Below, piece by piece: positions 14,958 through 19,204 of a stretch of DNA of 19,204 nt; position 1 is the stretch's first letter, and each line of letters starts with the position of its first letter. A model generated the notes under the pieces. It had not been told where the DNA came from. It did no database searches and was given only the letters and a program-made list of their open reading frames with translations. Source of the DNA: Actinomycetes bacterium (lineage in GTDB: Bacteria; Actinomycetota; Coriobacteriia; Coriobacteriales; Eggerthellaceae); NCBI GenBank assembly GCA_023395755.1, contig JAEWYG010000192.1:1-19204 (forward strand). Reading direction: 5' to 3'. The translations under genes and the position numbers were made by a program.

Positions 14958-15034
14958 GTGCAATGCACATCTTTGACTGATAAATATTCTTATATGAATA
15001 TATTCCATTCATACTATAATTATGATCATAGTAT
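14958..15034 (+). promoter_or_regulatory. AT-rich, palindrome-rich moeA promoter region
   Basis: A TATAAT at 15015-15020 lies 37 bp before moeA, with no clear -35. It is overlapped by ATACTAT (15011-15017) inverted as ATAGTAT (15028-15034). Upstream are GAATATATTC (14996-15005, perfect), ATATTC/GAATAT (14984-15001) and GTGCA-A-TGCAC (14958-14968). TTTGACTGAT is directly repeated at 14910-14919 and 14972-14981. Operator function is inferred. Confidence 0.45.
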
Positions 15035-15056
15035 ACGTTCAAATGGGGAGTAGTTT

Positions 15057-16283
15057 ATGGGCGAGAAGATAATGGATGGGTTTCCATCGCGGGAAGAGGC
15101 ACTGGCTGATTTCTTTGCAGCCTGGAAACCTTCGGCACAAGCAACAGCAGCAGAGCTTGTTAGCTTAGACGAGGCTATCGGACGAATAACGGCGCGCAAT
15201 TTGGTTTCTGCAAACACGCTGCCCGTAGTACGCGCGTCGGGCTGCGACGGCATTGCCGTCAAGTCGGCCGCCTTCGCAGAAGGACTCCCGAACACCAGCG
15301 CTTGGAAGATGGGGCAGGATTACGTACGTGCCGACACGGGAGACGATTTCCCCGACGACTACGATGCTGTCATCATGATCGAAAAAGCCGCCATCCAACC
15401 CGACGGCTCCGTTATCCTCGACGACGACGTACAGGTAATGGCCGGCGCAAACGTGCGCAAGGCGGGTGATACCATTAAAGTGGGGACGCCTCTTATAGAA
15501 GCTGGCCGTCCCATTCGTCCGACCGATCTGGCAGCGCTCGCCATGGGAGGCGTCACACTCGTGCCCGTACGTCGTAAGCCTCGAATCGCCTTCATTCCCA
15601 CCGGCAGCGAGTTAATACCCGCAGGTATCGCTCCACGCCGTGGACAGAACGTCGATACAAACAGCCTTATGGTGAAGCATATGCTTATCGAATACGGTGC
15701 TGAACCCCTCATCTTCCCCATCGTGCACGACGATCCGGCCGCGCTTGAATCCGCCTTCAGTGAAGCTTTAGCGGTGGCCGATGCAGTGGTCGTTAACGGA
15801 GGATCAGCTGTAGGTGAGGAAGATTTCAATGTACGCATGATTGAAGCCCGTGGACAGGTAATACACCACTACATCGCCGCAGTGCCTGGACGTCCACTCA
15901 TGATGGCCGTGGCTGACGGCAAGCCCGTTATCGATCTACCTGGCCCTACTCTAGCCGCTTACTACGGCACGCAATGGTGCTTGCAAGCCATTGTCGCGCG
16001 CTTCCTTAACGTGCCCGTACGCAAGATAGCCACCGTGCAAGCGCGCAGTGCCGCCGACGTATCCGGCCCACCGCAAATGGCAAACATTGCACGGGTGAAC
16101 CTGATGCATGACAAGAGCAGTCCCACCGGTTATACCGCGCAATTTCTCAGCTTCAAGACCGGAGATCTAGCTGCCTGCATGGCCAGCAATGCCCAGCGGG
16201 TATCGCCCCTTGGTGAGCGCGGCTTCGCTGCTGGTGAGCTCGTGGAAGTGGACTTGCTCCGCGGCGAAGAATTCATCGACTAG
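15057..16283 (+). CDS. moeA: Molybdopterin molybdenumtransferase
   Basis: The 408-residue cytosolic enzyme inserts molybdate into adenylylated molybdopterin to form molybdenum cofactor. Visible motifs are LPVVRASGCDGIAVKS (55-70, family SAxDGYAV with Asp64), IPTGSEL (180-186), VDTNS (199-203), the MoCF domain signature NGGSAVGEEDF (247-257), and VPGRPLMMAVADGKPVIDLPGP (276-297). The domain IV beta-barrel fills the last 90 or so residues. Length and domain order are normal. The start ATG has GGGGAG about 7 bases upstream. The gene has its own AT-rich promoter region after two terminators. It would serve the molybdopterin proteins encoded at 3106-5872. Other cofactor genes (moaA, moaC, moaD, mogA) are not in the window. 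Confidence 0.93.
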   Translation: MGEKIMDGFPSREEALADFFAAWKPSAQATAAELVSLDEAIGRITARNLVSANTLPVVRASGCDGIAVKSAAFAEGLPNTSAWKMGQDYVRADTGDDFPDDYDAVIMIEKAAIQPDGSVILDDDVQVMAGANVRKAGDTIKVGTPLIEAGRPIRPTDLAALAMGGVTLVPVRRKPRIAFIPTGSELIPAGIAPRRGQNVDTNSLMVKHMLIEYGAEPLIFPIVHDDPAALESAFSEALAVADAVVVNGGSAVGEEDFNVRMIEARGQVIHHYIAAVPGRPLMMAVADGKPVIDLPGPTLAAYYGTQWCLQAIVARFLNVPVRKIATVQARSAADVSGPPQMANIARVNLMHDKSSPTGYTAQFLSFKTGDLAACMASNAQRVSPLGERGFAAGELVEVDLLRGEEFID

Positions 16284-16410
16284 TAGCAAGCAAACCCAGA
16301 CAAACCACCTCGTCAGCGCAATTACAAACCAACTGCAATGTCGTTTTCCGCGTTGCTCTAAGGTAGAATAACAACAAGTGATACGAGTGACCTGTTGCAG
16401 AGAGGTACGT

Positions 16411-17604
16411 ATGAATCAGCTTGATTATCTGGCATCAGAATTCGCCTCTTTTGAAGAAAAGCCTTTTAATCCCGTAGATTCTCTCGTCCTCTCGCAGTTT
16501 TGCATGGTTCGGGCCGAGAGTATTGCTCCGCCGCTTGATGTTTGCAACGATTTCCTTAATGCGGACACCCACATAAACAACCGCCTTATCCACCCAAGCA
16601 AACCGGCGCATTTCACCGATGCGCTGCGTGCTGAACTTTATGAGACCATGTTCGAGGGATTTATTCCTGACCAGGTGAAACAGAACATGATTGCATTAGC
16701 TGCCAGCCCACGCTTCCGTGACATGACTATACGTGACTATTTAAGCTTATTCGATACCGAACGTCAGACACAGTTTGCAGCCATGACCTTCGTATACAAA
16801 AACGAATTTGCTTATATTGGTTTCCGCGGTACCGACACATCGTTTACAGGCTGGCGAGAAGACTTCAATATGGCCTACGCTTCTCCCGTTCCCGCTCAAA
16901 CGCAGGCCGCACGATATTTACAAGTCGTTGCGTCCCATCTACCCGAAAAAATCTATGTGGGTGGTCATTCAAAAGGCGGAAATCTTGCAGTATATGCGTC
17001 TTTGCAGTCGAACCTTGACGTAAAGCAGCGTATCCAAGTGGTATACAGCCATGATGGCCCAGGCTTCAAGGACAACACCTTCCCCACGTCGGATTGGGAG
17101 CAACTCGAAGGACGCATACATCGAACCGTGCCCCAAGAATCCGTTGTGGGCATGTTTATGGATATGAAAGCTCCTCCTTTGGTAGTAAAAAGTACCGGAA
17201 ACGGCATTATGCAGCACAGTCCCTTTACTTGGGAGATAGCTGGCAACGACTTCGTCTATCTTGACAAGCTTGCCGACAACGCACTATTCACTGACGAAGT
17301 ACTCACTGAGTGGCTGAGTTGCTACTCCAACGAAGATGCAGCACGATTGGTCGATGCTCTCTTTGAAGCCATAGAGGCATCGGGAGCTCAAGATGCCAGC
17401 GATTTCCTGAGTGGCGGAACAAAAGTCATCGCCTTACTAGCTGAAGCCGCAAAGCATACCGGAGAAGAAAGCCGCACCACCTTGATGGCGGCGTTCACCT
17501 CCTTAGCAGACGTAGCCGCTCGCCACTTCAGTAAGCGCGTCGCAAACAAGCTTACAACACCTGAATTGGGAGCGTCGAACAAACCATTATCGAAGTGGGT
17601 TTAG
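16411..17604 (+). CDS. Mbeg1-like (DUF2974) putative alpha/beta hydrolase
   Basis: The 397-residue protein has a lipase-like core: FRGTDTSFTGWREDFNMAY at 138-156 (a class-3-lipase-like oxyanion region) and a nucleophile elbow GGHSKGGN with Ser187. A conserved SHDGPGF follows. This combination matches the Mbeg1-like DUF2974 family of predicted intracellular hydrolases with unknown substrate. There is no signal peptide or membrane segment. I start at Met12 of the longer frame, where AGAGG precedes the ATG. A TAGAAT at 16364-16369 may be the -10, without a clear -35. The stop overlaps the stop of the opposite gene by 4 bases (17601-17604). Activity is unproven; an esterase or acyl-hydrolase role is inferred from the fold. 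Confidence 0.8.
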   Translation: MNQLDYLASEFASFEEKPFNPVDSLVLSQFCMVRAESIAPPLDVCNDFLNADTHINNRLIHPSKPAHFTDALRAELYETMFEGFIPDQVKQNMIALAASPRFRDMTIRDYLSLFDTERQTQFAAMTFVYKNEFAYIGFRGTDTSFTGWREDFNMAYASPVPAQTQAARYLQVVASHLPEKIYVGGHSKGGNLAVYASLQSNLDVKQRIQVVYSHDGPGFKDNTFPTSDWEQLEGRIHRTVPQESVVGMFMDMKAPPLVVKSTGNGIMQHSPFTWEIAGNDFVYLDKLADNALFTDEVLTEWLSCYSNEDAARLVDALFEAIEASGAQDASDFLSGGTKVIALLAEAAKHTGEESRTTLMAAFTSLADVAARHFSKRVANKLTTPELGASNKPLSKWV

Positions 17605-18524
17605 CAATCCATAAACACACCGTTCAGAGAGCGGTTGCGCAGCGCCATCTGCAGCCGCGGAACCAGTCCTTCTGCCAGTTTTCGCACGTAACCACACACC
17701 GAAGCATCCTCGCCCAACCCCAGCGTATCGCAGAGCTCACCTGCCGCTTGGGCAAGCACAACTTTCATCCGGGTAGTCGAGCAGCCGTCCAAAAGTACTC
17801 CTATACGCGAACACCCCTCGAATCCGACCTGCAGCGAGCGTACAGCACCTTGTGCCAACACACACCCCGTCGCATTCGCCGCTACCGGTTCGAACAGGTT
17901 CATGATAAGCTCACCATACTGGGGATGCACCGCACGCAGTACACTTCGGCAACGCTCTACTTCAAAACATTGAAGGAAGCGGTTCTCTACGAGTAGTCGC
18001 TCAAGATACGTATTCACGTAGCGAATCCCTTGCACCGCTTCGTCCACCGGATAACACAGGGGGTAATCGATATCCGCCGGTATATCGAGGGAGAAAAACC
18101 GCGCGTCGTAGCGCGCACCGAAGCCACGCAGGCTTTCAAGCGTGTCCCTCAGTGCAATGCTTTCCAGTAGGGGTGCAGTGAGGCACACTTCCTTCCATAG
18201 GGCATCCGTACGTGCCGCCTCAGCCTCAAGCTCACTGCGGCAACGTACAAAAGCCACATCCACACCTTCGTCCAAAAGTGCGCGAAGTACTCGCGCATCA
18301 GGCTCGTTGGGGTCTACGCCCAACGTGAAACAAACCGACCCGAGCAGCCTGAATGCATCGTATTCGGGAAGCGAACTGCTTTCGCCTAGGGTGTAGAGGG
18401 ATGCCTGCTTGGCAAGTACACCCATAAGCTGCATCTGAAACAACTCCCCATCCAGCATATCGTCGAAACCATTCAAGTCATCCGCTGTTTTCGTCGTCGC
18501 GAGCACATCAACTTCAGAGACCAA
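17601..18524 (-). CDS. DUF6179-like protein of unknown function
   Basis: The 307-residue protein has no catalytic motif I recognise. The central segment IDYPLCYPVDEAVQGIRYVNTYLERLLVENRFLQ, followed by YGELIMNLFEPVAANATGCVLAQG, resembles the DUF6179 family. It looks soluble and mostly helical, with several cysteines. It probably starts at TTG (18524) because a perfect AGGAGG stands 8 bases upstream; an in-frame GTG lies 6 codons later. It overlaps the upstream gene by 11 bases, so the two are translationally coupled. The family name is from memory of conserved phrases and should be checked by profile search. Confidence 0.65.
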   Translation of the reverse strand: MVSEVDVLATTKTADDLNGFDDMLDGELFQMQLMGVLAKQASLYTLGESSSLPEYDAFRLLGSVCFTLGVDPNEPDARVLRALLDEGVDVAFVRCRSELEAEAARTDALWKEVCLTAPLLESIALRDTLESLRGFGARYDARFFSLDIPADIDYPLCYPVDEAVQGIRYVNTYLERLLVENRFLQCFEVERCRSVLRAVHPQYGELIMNLFEPVAANATGCVLAQGAVRSLQVGFEGCSRIGVLLDGCSTTRMKVVLAQAAGELCDTLGLGEDASVCGYVRKLAEGLVPRLQMALRNRSLNGVFMDC

Positions 18525-19176
18525 GAGAAGAACCTCCTATGCGGCTGTTTGAGTCGAATCCGATACGGTACAACTCGTTGCACCCGTCGTAAAAACCGAG
18601 GGCATAATCGTTGCCGGGCCTCTCGAGCCGGTCCTCGTCATAGACGCGGTCGATCTCGTCTCGCAAGCGGCCGTCATCGTCTTCCTCCTCTTTGGCCTCG
18701 AAGGCGTCGAGCTGCGTCTGTTGGTCGTAATCGCCCGCACGTCGACCAGCAGCATAGCTGCGCAAACGTTCGAGCGGCATATCGGCCAGCAGGTCGGTCG
18801 AACCATGGGCCTCGTGGTCGAATGCATGCCTCAGGGCAGCAATAAGGTCGTCGTCGGCAAAGGGCTCACCGGAATCGGAATCCTCCTTGCGACGGTAGAA
18901 CACATCCTGGACGTCGGCCAGCGTGTCCTCGTAGTTACCCTGATCGACAAAGGGTGAATCACAGAATCCAAGCGCTATCTCGCACAGCACTCCCCGACCA
19001 AACTCCACGCGCCCGGTGGCGCGCAGCGCCGTCTGACGACGCTCGACAAGCCCTCGCATCTGCTCTTGCGTCAGACTGAGGCCGTAGCGCGCCGTAACCT
19101 CGTTACAAGCCACCAAATCTTGCGTTGCAGCCGCCTCTTGCAGCCGCATCAAACTGTTCGCTATATTCAATTCCAT
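18514..19176 (-). CDS. DUF6323-like protein of unknown function
   Basis: The 220-residue protein contains NEVTARYGLSLTQEQMRGLVERRQTALRATGRVEFGRG and FCDSPFVDQGNYEDTLADVQDVFYRRKE, the phrases typical of the DUF6323 family. A C-terminal acidic region (KEEEDDDGRLRDEIDRVYDEDRL) and a YALGFYDGCNELYRIGF tail follow. It appears soluble. I start at the ATG at 19176, with GAGG 8 bases upstream; GTG at 19185 and ATG at 19182 also fit the frame but sit on or against the ribosome site. It is encoded directly upstream of, and coupled to, the DUF6179-like gene, so the two products probably work together. The promoter is at or beyond the window edge. Confidence 0.7.
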   Translation of the reverse strand: MELNIANSLMRLQEAAATQDLVACNEVTARYGLSLTQEQMRGLVERRQTALRATGRVEFGRGVLCEIALGFCDSPFVDQGNYEDTLADVQDVFYRRKEDSDSGEPFADDDLIAALRHAFDHEAHGSTDLLADMPLERLRSYAAGRRAGDYDQQTQLDAFEAKEEEDDDGRLRDEIDRVYDEDRLERPGNDYALGFYDGCNELYRIGFDSNSRIGGSSLGL

Positions 19177-19204
19177 GCGCATCACCTCGGATAGACATAT
19201 ATAC

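Larger units (their letters stand above)
14637..15056. other. 420-bp gap between moaE-like gene and moeA
   Basis: No convincing gene lies here. From left to right it holds an imperfect hairpin (CCCGCCTGCAT at 14661 with ATGCAGCGGG at 14702, one bulge), a terminator at 14752-14792, a DnaA-box-like TTATTCACA at 14788-14796, parS at 14798-14813, a second terminator at 14872-14899, and an AT-rich stretch to about 15040 with T-tracts at 14894, 14907, 14923 and 14946. An 18-codon frame from 14860 has no ribosome binding site. Confidence 0.7.

Overview
The window looks like chromosomal DNA from an anaerobic actinobacterium of the class Coriobacteriia, most likely family Eggerthellaceae. This rests on gene content: a twin-arginine FAD-dependent reductase of the fumarate-reductase type divergent from a membrane-embedded LuxR regulator, extracytoplasmic cytochrome/molybdopterin proteins, and an unusual MoaE-like protein next to MoeA. 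Moderate G+C coding DNA would fit a lower-GC member of the family, but genus cannot be set from sequence alone. I see no rRNA, tRNA, CRISPR array, transposase or phage gene.

Region 1 (1-2955) is a divergent pair: an exported flavoprotein reductase, cut by the window edge, and a multi-pass membrane protein with a C-terminal LuxR helix-turn-helix. A perfect 9-bp inverted repeat lies between them. Region 2 (3106-7572, minus strand) is a molybdenum redox cluster. A degenerate Fic-like protein comes first and is followed by a strong terminator. Next is a lipoprotein fusing three c-type haem sites, a sulfite-oxidase-like molybdopterin domain and its Ig-like dimerisation domain. After it comes a second copy of the last two domains, split into two adjacent reading frames.

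Region 3 (7759-13985) holds aspartate-family amino acid genes. LysA makes lysine and Hom makes homoserine. MetA has Glu111, predicting acetyl-CoA use, and MetY would turn O-acetylhomoserine into homocysteine. A HAD phosphatase and a small acidic protein sit among them. metY and metA diverge around a 9-bp perfect inverted repeat.

Region 4 (14106-16283) carries a divergent MoaE-like protein and MoeA, whose products would supply cofactor to region 2. Between them is a 420-bp gap with two intrinsic terminators, a perfect 16-bp ParB-binding parS site, and an AT-rich, palindrome-rich moeA leader. Region 5 (16411-19176) has an Mbeg1/DUF2974-type putative hydrolase convergent, with overlapping stop codons, on a translationally coupled pair resembling DUF6179 and DUF6323, of unknown function.

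The most interesting items are the fused and split molybdopterin paralogues with a catalytically dead Fic-like neighbour, the isolated parS, and several strong unassigned inverted repeats in divergent promoters.
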